Source of the DNA: Leptospira kemamanensis
GTDB lineage: Bacteria; Spirochaetota; Leptospiria; Leptospirales; Leptospiraceae
DNA length: 64,000 nucleotides
Assembly (NCBI RefSeq): GCF_004769665.1
Contig: NZ_RQGG01000018.1
Location: forward strand, 114,631-178,630
Reading direction: 5' to 3'
A model generated the notes under the pieces. It was not told the origin of the DNA, ran no database searches, and saw only the letters and a list, made by a program, of their open reading frames with translations. Positions 56,057-64,000 of this stretch are shown piece after piece. Made by a program: the position numbers and the translations under genes. Position 1 is the stretch's first letter. Every line of letters starts with the position of its first letter.

Positions 56057-59000
56057 ATGTTATCTGATGTTAGGCGCAATCTAGATAAAATTCGTGCAGT
56101 CTTTCGAACCAATTATCTATTAGCAGAATTAGAAGAAACGGAAAGAGAAGCACTTTTACCTTTTATTGAATTAAAATTTTTAAGGATCGGACAAACTTTA
56201 ATCAAAGCAAACCAAATGCCTGAACACATTCATTTTGTGCTCACAGGAAAATTTGGTATGAAACAAAACAAACAGGACCTAAATTTAGGACGTTATGCAT
56301 TTGTTGAAGTTGGTGAATCTATTGGTGAGAGGATTACATTAACCAAAACTCCTTCGAAACATGATTATTATGCGTTAGAACCATCCATAGTTTTATTATT
56401 ACCTACTTCTCGTTTTTTGAAGTTAGTGGATTCACATCCAGAGATTGCACAGAAAGCTAAACATCGAGAAGAAGAACAAGAAAAATTTCATTATGTAAGA
56501 AAACTAAGTTTTTTTGATGAACTTTCTCCTGATGAAATCAAATCCATTTTAAAATCGATCCAACTCATCAAAGTTCCACAAGGAGAGTTCATTTTTGTGG
56601 AAGGAGAAGAGGGGGAATCGGCTTACATTGTCCGATCAGGTAAGGTACAAATTCGAACGGAGAACCCAAGGAAAATCATATCGATTATGAAATCGGGAGA
56701 TATCCTCGGTGAAATTGCCATCTTCAAACAACAGAAACGTTTGGCAAGTGCTGTCACAGCCGAAGATTCCGAACTGTATCAAATTCCTGGAACTATCTTT
56801 CGAAAGGTGATTGGTGCAGAAAAGGGTAACAAACTAGAAGAGATTGTTCAATCTAGGTTACTACGATATTCCACTTACAAATCAAAAGAAAAAGAAGAAA
56901 ATTCAATTCGACCGTTTGTTTCCAAACGTTATGAAATCAAAAAACCGACAGAAACCATTTTAATTGAACAAGTAACAACAGATCAATTGAGTTTGGTTGG
57001 TTTGGTTTGTTCGGAACTGGCACTACGAGTTTTTGATAAACCACTTCCTTCCAATTGGAAAATTAGAATCAAAAATGAATTAAGTCGCAATATGATCCCA
57101 GGTATTTTTGAACTTGCGATCGAATTAGAAAAACATGGATTTTTAACCAAACAATTACAAATTCCATTTATAGAGTTAACAAACTTGGAGAATCCAGTTT
57201 TCATTACAGATGATGAAAACATACCATGTTTATTGTATTTGGTAGATTCAGAATTGGATGCAGTTCTAATATCACATCCGATCAAAGGAGTTTATGAATT
57301 AAGCAAAGATCAATTTCTCAAAATTTGGGATGGTGTGATCTTACAATTTTCAGTTGCTCCTGCCAGTTTATCAGCCGAAGTCAGTTTACTGAGTTTTTTT
57401 AAAGAACTAAGGATGTTGTTTAGTCCGAAAAAAAAAGAAATCCGTTGGGTGATGGTGGCAACCTTCTTCTCTGCCATTTTATCTCTGTCTTTACCATATC
57501 TAGTGCGTCAAGTTGTAGACCAAGTTCTGGTGTTTTCAGATCGAAACTACTTATTTACGATCGTCATTGGTGTCACTTTTGCCGTTTTTTTTCAAACGAT
57601 GTTCTCTCTATTTAGAAATTTGATTTCGATTGGGCTCATGCAAAATTTAGAATATAATTATTTTGTAAGATTTTTCCAACATATTCTGAATTTAACTTTG
57701 CCTGAGTTTCGGAAATTTGAAACAGGAGATTTTACGCAAAGATTAAAGGAAAATCAAAGGATCTTGGAAATTACGCAACGATCTGGATTGTTTTTGGTTT
57801 TAGATTTAATTACATTGCCAATTTATCTTTTCATTTTGTTCCGTTTGGATGTTGGGTTATCCTTTCTTGGATTATTTTTTCTGATCATTTATTCTTTGGT
57901 AGTGGTTCGTTCCAGCTCCAAAATCAAAAAATTACAAAAACATAGTTTTGAATCCAAAAAGAAAACCACAACTTTCTTTTTATCTCTTTTTTCAGGTATC
58001 CAAATCATTAAGTCATCTTCTATTGAAAGTCGTTATCTTTCCAAGGGATTAAATGAAATCGCAAGGACCATTCTTACAAATCTGCGAGTTGGGAAACGGG
58101 TTCAAATTTTAGAACTTGTCAGTAAGTTTTTTGAACAAATTGGACTCGTGGCAGTGATTACCTATGGGGTAAATCAAGTTTTGAATGAACAATTATCTCT
58201 TGGTAGTTTTTTAGGATTTTTGATTTTGTATTCACTGCTAATGGAACCTATCGTAAGGCTTTGTCATCTTTATGAAGATCTAAGTGAATTACGCGAGTCC
58301 AGAATGCGATTGTCGGAAATTTACTCTTTGCCAGGTGAAACGATTAGTTTGCGGCCGTTTGGTGAACTTCCTCGTCTTACTGGAAAAATCAAATTAGATC
58401 ATATCAGTTTTCGTTATAGAGAAGGCTCCCCTGATATCTTAAAAGATATTGATTTGGAAATCGAAGCAGGGGAAAAAGTTGCGATTGTTGGTCGGAGTGG
58501 TTGTGGGAAAACTACTTTGATGCGAATCATGATGGGAACTTTATCTCCCACCCAAGGAAAGGTTTTCGTAGATTCATTTGATTTATCTACTTTGGACCCT
58601 GAAGAAGTTAGAATTCAATTTGGAGCCGTAGAACAACATCCAATTTTGTTTTCAGGTAGCATTTTAGAAAATTTATCAAAAAAAAATCCATCCCTACCCG
58701 GAGAAGCGTTGTTAGCTGGTGCAAAACTTGCTTCTGTTGATCAATTTGTGGAACGATTTCCCATGCAATATGAAACCAAAATTGGGGAATCGGGTGTTGG
58801 ATTGTCTGGTGGCCAAAAACAAAGGTTGGCCATTGCAAGGGCACTTGTCACAAATCCAAGTATCTTGTTTTTAGATGAACCAACGTCTGCTTTAGATTCA
58901 GAAACAGAATCCCATATCCAATCTCAATGGGAAACGGTTTTTAAGGATAGAACTGTCATTCAAATTTCTCATCGATTGCATAGCACTGTCAGTGCCGATA

Positions 59001-59122
59001 AGATTGTGGTACTTGATGAAGGACGAATCGTTGAGGTAGGTACTCACGCAGAACTCATCCAAACAAAAGGTTATTATTATCATTTGTTCCCCACGTTTAC
59101 AGAGGAGGAAAGTCATGTTTAA
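56057..59122 (+). CDS. ABC exporter with two cNMP-binding-like domains and a degenerate C39-like domain
   Basis: A 1021-residue fused membrane/ATPase protein. Order: two cyclic-nucleotide-binding-like domains (about 15-130 and 150-265; the second keeps GEIA...KRLASA with its phosphate-contact Arg), a C39-like domain lacking the catalytic Cys-Gly (about 304-435), an ABC membrane domain with about six helices (462-740), and an ATPase with Walker A GRSGCGKT (near 811), signature LSGGQKQR and Walker [13 protein letters not shown]. It starts directly after the fusion gene's stop and overlaps the HlyD gene by eight bases. Type I secretion is the likely role. Cyclic-nucleotide control is inferred from fold only. 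Confidence 0.88.
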   Translation: MLSDVRRNLDKIRAVFRTNYLLAELEETEREALLPFIELKFLRIGQTLIKANQMPEHIHFVLTGKFGMKQNKQDLNLGRYAFVEVGESIGERITLTKTPSKHDYYALEPSIVLLLPTSRFLKLVDSHPEIAQKAKHREEEQEKFHYVRKLSFFDELSPDEIKSILKSIQLIKVPQGEFIFVEGEEGESAYIVRSGKVQIRTENPRKIISIMKSGDILGEIAIFKQQKRLASAVTAEDSELYQIPGTIFRKVIGAEKGNKLEEIVQSRLLRYSTYKSKEKEENSIRPFVSKRYEIKKPTETILIEQVTTDQLSLVGLVCSELALRVFDKPLPSNWKIRIKNELSRNMIPGIFELAIELEKHGFLTKQLQIPFIELTNLENPVFITDDENIPCLLYLVDSELDAVLISHPIKGVYELSKDQFLKIWDGVILQFSVAPASLSAEVSLLSFFKELRMLFSPKKKEIRWVMVATFFSAILSLSLPYLVRQVVDQVLVFSDRNYLFTIVIGVTFAVFFQTMFSLFRNLISIGLMQNLEYNYFVRFFQHILNLTLPEFRKFETGDFTQRLKENQRILEITQRSGLFLVLDLITLPIYLFILFRLDVGLSFLGLFFLIIYSLVVVRSSSKIKKLQKHSFESKKKTTTFFLSLFSGIQIIKSSSIESRYLSKGLNEIARTILTNLRVGKRVQILELVSKFFEQIGLVAVITYGVNQVLNEQLSLGSFLGFLILYSLLMEPIVRLCHLYEDLSELRESRMRLSEIYSLPGETISLRPFGELPRLTGKIKLDHISFRYREGSPDILKDIDLEIEAGEKVAIVGRSGCGKTTLMRIMMGTLSPTQGKVFVDSFDLSTLDPEEVRIQFGAVEQHPILFSGSILENLSKKNPSLPGEALLAGAKLASVDQFVERFPMQYETKIGESGVGLSGGQKQRLAIARALVTNPSILFLDEPTSALDSETESHIQSQWETVFKDRTVIQISHRLHSTVSADKIVVLDEGRIVEVGTHAELIQTKGYYYHLFPTFTEEESHV

Positions 59123-60218
59123 GAAGTTTAAAAATTTAAAAGAAACAGATTCCAATTGGGAGTCGAGACATTCTGCCTCATATTATGATGAACTTCTCAA
59201 ACACCCAGCACCTAACTGGGAAAAGAAGGGAATTTACTTAATTGCTGTTTTTTTTCTTTGTTTTGTTTTGTTTCTAATCTTGGGACGAGTTGATGTCGTT
59301 GTGCAAGCAAATGGAAATATCAGACCTAAGGGGAATTACCATGTGGTGGAAGCCTTAGAGACAGGTACCTTAACCAATTTGTATGTGAAGTCAGGGGATT
59401 TTCTAAAAAAGGGAGATCCCATTATGGAGTTAGAATTTTCAGAACAACAAATTGAATTATCCAAAGATACCAACAATTTGGAATATGAAGAAAAGAAATT
59501 ACAGAGACTCATACGGAACAAAAGAGAAGCTGAAAAAATTCTAAAAAATCTAGCTTACAATTTAGAAAACAATCCTGGTTCTGCATTGTCTGGAGGTGTA
59601 CTCAATAAATTTGTAAACCTTAAAAAAGCATACATGGATTTTCAGAATGGTGTGGGTGCAAAGTTTATTTATGATCAAAGTTTGTTAGAGTTTAATGAAG
59701 AATTTGGAAATCTAAAAGATGAGATTCAAAGAGAAGAAAATATCATCTCTAGTCTACGTGGTGATACAAAACTAAAGAAAGAGAGAGTTGCCAATGCAGT
59801 CATTCGTATGCCTTTCTCTGGTATCATTGGAGAGCTCGCAGTCAATAACGTAGGGCAAAACATCATTCGAGGTCAAACGGTTGCTTCTCTTATGGAAGAA
59901 GGTCAACCATTAGAAGCAATCGTTGAAGTGAATAGTAAAGATATTGGTGCTATTAGAATTGGTCTTAAGTCTGTAATCAAAGTCAAAGCATTCCATCAAA
60001 ATGATTTTGGTGTGGTGGAAGGTACGGTTTCCCAAATCATTCCGAATACAAAAGACAAAGATTCTTTTTCGGTAATTATGATTCTTGGAAACCAAGATTT
60101 AAACCAAGATGGAAAGGAATTCCAATTGTTTCCTGGATTAAAAGTAGTCGCTGACATTGTGATCGATCGAAAAAGTATTTATCAAATTTTATTTAGATAC
60201 GCTGATCCAAGGAATTAA
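59115..60218 (+). CDS. HlyD-family membrane fusion protein
   Basis: A 367-residue periplasmic adaptor with one N-terminal membrane segment (about 36-56). The biotinyl-lipoyl-like halves are in [20 protein letters not shown] and [19 protein letters not shown], flanking a helical coiled-coil hairpin (about 110-220). A beta-barrel region with [21 protein letters not shown] follows. It joins the inner-membrane exporter to the outer-membrane channel. It overlaps the first exporter gene by eight bases and ends two bases before the second. Confidence 0.92.
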   Translation: MFKKFKNLKETDSNWESRHSASYYDELLKHPAPNWEKKGIYLIAVFFLCFVLFLILGRVDVVVQANGNIRPKGNYHVVEALETGTLTNLYVKSGDFLKKGDPIMELEFSEQQIELSKDTNNLEYEEKKLQRLIRNKREAEKILKNLAYNLENNPGSALSGGVLNKFVNLKKAYMDFQNGVGAKFIYDQSLLEFNEEFGNLKDEIQREENIISSLRGDTKLKKERVANAVIRMPFSGIIGELAVNNVGQNIIRGQTVASLMEEGQPLEAIVEVNSKDIGAIRIGLKSVIKVKAFHQNDFGVVEGTVSQIIPNTKDKDSFSVIMILGNQDLNQDGKEFQLFPGLKVVADIVIDRKSIYQILFRYADPRN

Positions 60219-60220
60219 AT

Positions 60221-63200
60221 TTGAAACTTAAGGCACGAGAAATTCCTGATTTGATAAAAGAAGATAGTTTTTTATCTTTATTATCTGTTAGTGATATCAA
60301 AAAACTTTTATCTTTATTTGAGTTTCGTTCCCTTGTTGCCGGTGATAAAATTGTGGGAACCGAAAATGATTCGATACCCATTTTGATTTTGGAAACGGGA
60401 AGAATCCAAGTTAAACTAAAAATCAATCAAAACGAATTACTCATCAAAACCTTAACAGAAGAAACCATTTATGGTGTACCTGAATTTTCATCCGAGTCCT
60501 TAAGCAGACAACTATATTATGTAGAAGAAAACTCTAAAGTATTGGTTTTACCTACCGCATCGTTTGCAAAATTTATTTTATCAGACAAACAAAGAAAAAA
60601 ACTTTGGGATGAATATAAGGAAAATGTTCAACTCCGAGATGAACTGAGAATCCATCCATATTTTCGAAAACTTTCCAATTCGGAAATCCAAGAACTTTCC
60701 AAACTTTTAGTGAAACGAAAAATCAATTCTGGACAAGTTTTGATTAAAGAAGGAACAGAAAGTTCCTCTTTGTTTTTTATCAAATCAGGTAAGTTTAAAG
60801 TGACAAAGTCTACTTGGCAAAAAGAATATTTTTCTTATGTGGAAGCTGGTTCTGTTTTGGGAGAGATGGGTGTTCTTGAAAAAAAAGTAAGGAATGCAAC
60901 CGTTACTGCGATTGAAGATAGTTTTGTGTATGAATTATCTTTAAAACATGCAGAATCATTTTTTAAAAAATCAGAAAGTTTACTCATAACGATTCGTTCT
61001 ATTATGAACGAACGAAAACTAAATTTAGGCGAAAGAGTTGATGAGAACGAATACGAATTTTCGAATATCTATGAAGAAGATCAATTTCACTTTTTACCTA
61101 AGTTAAAGTTTACTCCTCCCATCCGAAATCAAATTCGATTTCCTTTTTTATTTCAAGAAGGCAAATCACAATCAGGTGATGTTTGTCGAAAGATGATATT
61201 TAAGTATTGGGGATATTCTTTTGCAGAATATGATTCTGATCCACTATTCCCTGACTTCGATCATGACATTCTTCCTCACCATTGGAAACAATGTTTTGGA
61301 GAAGAAAAAGGAAATTGTTACTTCGTCAATTGGCGAAACCATGAATCGGAAGTGAATTCGATTCCAACCATAAACTTTTTAGAAAATTCAAAGTATGTCA
61401 TCGTGAAACAAATTGGAAAAAAATTTGTAACGATCCTTGATCCTGAAAATGGAGAAACAAATTTAACCAGAGAAGAATGGGAAAAGAAGTCTTCTCCGAT
61501 CCTGATTTACTTTGTACCTAAAGTTTTACCTAAATCTAGTTTTGAGTGGAAAAATCGTTTTTTCGCAGGGATTAGTGAATATTTTTCACCAGCGATCCAA
61601 TACTTAAAAGCGGGAATTCTGGCAAGTTTTGTTTTGAAAGGTCTAGAAGTATTCATTCCACTCGTGAATTTATATTTGATTGATGCTGTACTATTACAAG
61701 AGAGTCGAGAATTCTTTTTACCTGTGATCTTTGCGGTTGTATTATTGAGTTTGTCTCAAACATTTTTAGGATACTTTCGATCCAATGTCATTTTTTTTAC
61801 AAGTAATCGAGTGAATCAAACAATTGCGATTCGTTTTTTGGTGAAATTAATCTCTCTACCAATTTCCTTTTTTGAAAGAAATAAAAAAGGTGAGATCTTA
61901 AATCGTTGGGAAGAAATTGAATCAGTGATTTTATTTTTTTCAGACCAAGGAGCTATGAAAATCTTTGATTTGATTTTTAGTTCTTTCGTATTCATCATCT
62001 TTTTGTTTTTATCTCCACTTTTACTTGGCATTATATTTATTTTAATGATTCCCGAGTTTCTTGTTTTGCGATATCTATCACCAAAAATCATCGAAGAAAC
62101 AAAAAAAGAATCTTTAAAGAGATCTGAAACATTAAGTTACTTTATTGAATCTGTTCATGGTTTTGAAACGATTAAAAATTTAGGTGCTACCTATTCCCAT
62201 CGTTGGGACTTTGAAAAAAGATTAACAACACAGCTCAATTCAGAAGGTAAAAAATTATTTTATTCCAATCTCCTTTCTACCAATACTGATTTCTTCAAAC
62301 AAATTACCATCGTTGTTGTTTTACTTGTGGGAAGTTTACTGATCTTAAGTGACAAACTCACCTTAGGGACCTTATATGCAATTGTTGGTTTGATCACTTA
62401 TATTAGGTCACCACTCATTTCGTTGTATGATGACTTTTTGAAATTTCAAAAAGCAAATTTAGCATGGAACCGTTTGAGAAGTTTTGAGTCCTTGGATAGC
62501 GAAATTTCGGATAAAGATAATTTGTTCAAAGTAGATTTGCCAGAAGTAAAAGGTGATATTGAATTTCGAAATATCAATTTTGCCTATGATAACCAAAAAC
62601 CAGAATCAGGGATTCAAAATTTAACCTTAAAAATCCAAGCAGGAAAAAAAGTTGCCTTTGTTGGAAGGAGTGGAAGTGGGAAATCTACAATCATCAAATT
62701 ATTGTTAGGATTGTATAACCCTCAACAAGGTGAGATCTTGGTTGATGAAATTCCTTTAAACGAGATTTGGTTACCAAGTTTAAGAACCAAAATTGGAGTA
62801 TGTTTTCAAGAAAATCCACTAATCTCGGGAACGGTACGAGAAAATATTTCCATCACTAAACCAGAAGCGACATTGAGTGAAGTGGTGGAAGCAGCGAAAC
62901 TTGCCTGCATCCATGATGATATTGTTAAGTTACCTTTGGGATATGATACGGAGTTGGCTGATCGAGGATTTAGTTTTTCCGGCGGTCAAAAACAAAGGAT
63001 CTCCCTTGCCCGATTGTTTTTGCAAAGGCCAACGGTTTTACTTTTAGATGAACCCACAGCAGCACTAGACAAGGAAACGGAACTAAGAATTCTGTCACAT
63101 ATCAATTCTGTATTTGCCAATGCCACCATTATCACCGTTGCACATCGATTGGATACAATCCGTCACTATGATCAAATTTTTGTTTTGGAGAGAGGGAAAC

Positions 63201-63286
63201 TAGACTCTAAGGGACGCCATAAAGAACTACTTTCTAAAGGCGGAATTTATCAATTACTTCATTCTAAACAAGAAGCGATCCGATAA
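60221..63286 (+). CDS. Second ABC exporter with two cNMP-binding-like domains and a C39-like domain missing its Cys
   Basis: A 1021-residue paralogue-like partner of the exporter at 56057. Two cyclic-nucleotide-binding-like domains (about 10-130 and 140-265; the second has GEMGVLEKKVRNATVTA with a conserved Arg) are followed by a C39-like domain in which Gln312 is kept, the Cys position is Ser318 and the His position is Lys in SKYVIV, so cleavage should be lost. The ABC membrane domain (about 450-740) and ATPase (GRSGSGKS, FSGGQKQR, VLLLDEPTAALD) are complete. TTG 60221 has AAGGA seven bases upstream. It may form a heterodimer with the first exporter. Confidence 0.88.
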   Translation: MKLKAREIPDLIKEDSFLSLLSVSDIKKLLSLFEFRSLVAGDKIVGTENDSIPILILETGRIQVKLKINQNELLIKTLTEETIYGVPEFSSESLSRQLYYVEENSKVLVLPTASFAKFILSDKQRKKLWDEYKENVQLRDELRIHPYFRKLSNSEIQELSKLLVKRKINSGQVLIKEGTESSSLFFIKSGKFKVTKSTWQKEYFSYVEAGSVLGEMGVLEKKVRNATVTAIEDSFVYELSLKHAESFFKKSESLLITIRSIMNERKLNLGERVDENEYEFSNIYEEDQFHFLPKLKFTPPIRNQIRFPFLFQEGKSQSGDVCRKMIFKYWGYSFAEYDSDPLFPDFDHDILPHHWKQCFGEEKGNCYFVNWRNHESEVNSIPTINFLENSKYVIVKQIGKKFVTILDPENGETNLTREEWEKKSSPILIYFVPKVLPKSSFEWKNRFFAGISEYFSPAIQYLKAGILASFVLKGLEVFIPLVNLYLIDAVLLQESREFFLPVIFAVVLLSLSQTFLGYFRSNVIFFTSNRVNQTIAIRFLVKLISLPISFFERNKKGEILNRWEEIESVILFFSDQGAMKIFDLIFSSFVFIIFLFLSPLLLGIIFILMIPEFLVLRYLSPKIIEETKKESLKRSETLSYFIESVHGFETIKNLGATYSHRWDFEKRLTTQLNSEGKKLFYSNLLSTNTDFFKQITIVVVLLVGSLLILSDKLTLGTLYAIVGLITYIRSPLISLYDDFLKFQKANLAWNRLRSFESLDSEISDKDNLFKVDLPEVKGDIEFRNINFAYDNQKPESGIQNLTLKIQAGKKVAFVGRSGSGKSTIIKLLLGLYNPQQGEILVDEIPLNEIWLPSLRTKIGVCFQENPLISGTVRENISITKPEATLSEVVEAAKLACIHDDIVKLPLGYDTELADRGFSFSGGQKQRISLARLFLQRPTVLLLDEPTAALDKETELRILSHINSVFANATIITVAHRLDTIRHYDQIFVLERGKLDSKGRHKELLSKGGIYQLLHSKQEAIR

Positions 63287-63294
63287 TTGAAGTA

Positions 63295-64000
63295 GTGACC
63301 TCGCTACGTCAAAATTTCTATTTTATTTTAGTCCTTATTATGTCAAATTTTCAGTTGGCAGGAGAAGTTGTTTATTTTACAGACTTGCCAAAGTTAGTTG
63401 GTGAAAAATCTTATGAACTGAAATTAAAAGAGATAGAAATTCAACGGAAAAAAGTAGATATCGATTCTAAAAATCTACGTTATTTACCATCCGTAAATTT
63501 AGATCATATTCCTTTTTTTGAATCCTTGCGAGGGGATGGATACAATCGCAAAGGTTGGAATACCACTTTAAATCTAAATTGGAACTTTCAAGAGCAAGGG
63601 AATGCTGTTTTTACCAACTTAATTTTAGAATTGGAATACGAGCGATTGCTTTTGGAATACCGAGCATTATACCAAAAGGAATTGTTTGACCAAGCGTTTC
63701 AATATGCAGAAACATTAAAACTTTTGGCTTTTTATGATTATGATTTTTCCAATGAATCAGATGCAGACAAACAATTCCAAACTGTCCAAAAACTTTATAA
63801 ACAAGGAATTGAATCTTATTTGGTCACACAAAACTCAAAAGTGGATTATTTCTTTTATAAGTACAATGCAATAAAGTCAAGGTTGGACCAACAAAAAAGC
63901 CAATCCATATTCAGACGAAAGTTTTTATTAAAGGATGTAACTTTAAAACAAATCCCAGAAAGGGAATATAAAATTTTACCTTTAGAAGAAACATTAAAAG
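63295..64000 (+). CDS. TolC-like outer-membrane channel, N-terminal part (cut by window edge)
   Basis: About 235 residues of an outer-membrane efflux protein. GTG 63295 starts a signal peptide (cleavage near NFQLA/GEVV). The body shows the long helical and beta pattern of TolC family members: ELKLKEIEIQRKKVDIDSKN, a strand pair with YLPSVNLDHIPFF and GWNTTLNLNWNFQEQG, then long helices (LELEYERLLLEYRALYQKEL). It begins nine bases after the second exporter, completing a type I secretion set. The 3' part is outside the window. The ribosome site is weak. Confidence 0.8.
   Translation, partial: MTSLRQNFYFILVLIMSNFQLAGEVVYFTDLPKLVGEKSYELKLKEIEIQRKKVDIDSKNLRYLPSVNLDHIPFFESLRGDGYNRKGWNTTLNLNWNFQEQGNAVFTNLILELEYERLLLEYRALYQKELFDQAFQYAETLKLLAFYDYDFSNESDADKQFQTVQKLYKQGIESYLVTQNSKVDYFFYKYNAIKSRLDQQKSQSIFRRKFLLKDVTLKQIPEREYKILPLEETLK

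Noticed and set aside
56057..63286. Bacteriocin leader-cleaving exporter
   Set aside because: Both C39-like domains lack the catalytic Cys in the expected place, so leader cleavage by these proteins is not supported.

Overview
The window is a dense, AT-rich bacterial chromosome segment with short intergenic gaps, many small overlapping operons, several predicted lipoproteins with loose lipoboxes, and spirochaete-type gene neighbours: ftsQ-ftsA-ftsZ, an LpxA of the Leptospira type, paired MBOAT/DUF1574 genes and a PP2C phosphatase with TPRs. The overall picture fits Leptospira, probably the saprophytic (biflexa-like) group. That assignment is inference from gene content and protein style; no rRNA, tRNA, CRISPR array, insertion sequence or prophage was seen.

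Layout. 1-6.4 kb (minus strand): pyrC, a GGDEF-EAL enzyme and the start of pheT form one run, with recQ upstream. 6.5-11.1 kb (plus): an MBOAT/SGNH O-acylation pair and a secreted caspase-like protein. 11.1-15.2 kb: an operator-rich intergenic region, a small exported protein and ftsQAZ. 15.2-20.4 kb: a minus-strand envelope lipoprotein set (LpoB-like, COG3014-like and a membrane-anchored unknown), then nadA and ispF. 20.6-29.7 kb (plus): a SpoIIE phosphatase, an AttH/CrtC-like secreted protein, a four-gene Yej-type peptide importer and an AsmA-like protein. 29.8-36.6 kb: lipoproteins, a HEAT/SH3 protein, a beta-propeller-like protein and a membrane-anchored MutS-like ATPase. 36.7-43.5 kb: fatty acyl-CoA ligase and enoyl-CoA hydratase, an arsenosugar-type pair (AhpD-like plus ArsS), map, a hydrolase and a MAPEG protein. 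43.5-53.1 kb: gpsA, an unknown/phosphoesterase/zinc-ribbon/recG run, a VanY-like lipoprotein, lpxA-galE, an Hpt protein and a glycosyltransferase-like protein.

The most unusual part is 53.2-64.0 kb: thiolase, then a predicted fusion of an NMNAT-like nucleotidyltransferase and a SAM methyltransferase, then a type I secretion machine. The machine consists of two 1021-residue ABC exporters, each carrying two cyclic-nucleotide-binding-like domains and a degenerate C39 peptidase-like domain. A HlyD adaptor gene lies between them, and a TolC-like gene follows and is cut by the window edge. In the second exporter the protease Cys position is Ser and the His position is Lys, so it should transport without cleaving. 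No substrate gene is visible in the window.

Other leads are three copies of a 14-bp palindrome (GATTAANNTTAATC) before a small exported protein, possible leaderless starts for ftsQ, gpsA and the gene at 44508, and divergent genes whose first codons overlap at 17957-18000.
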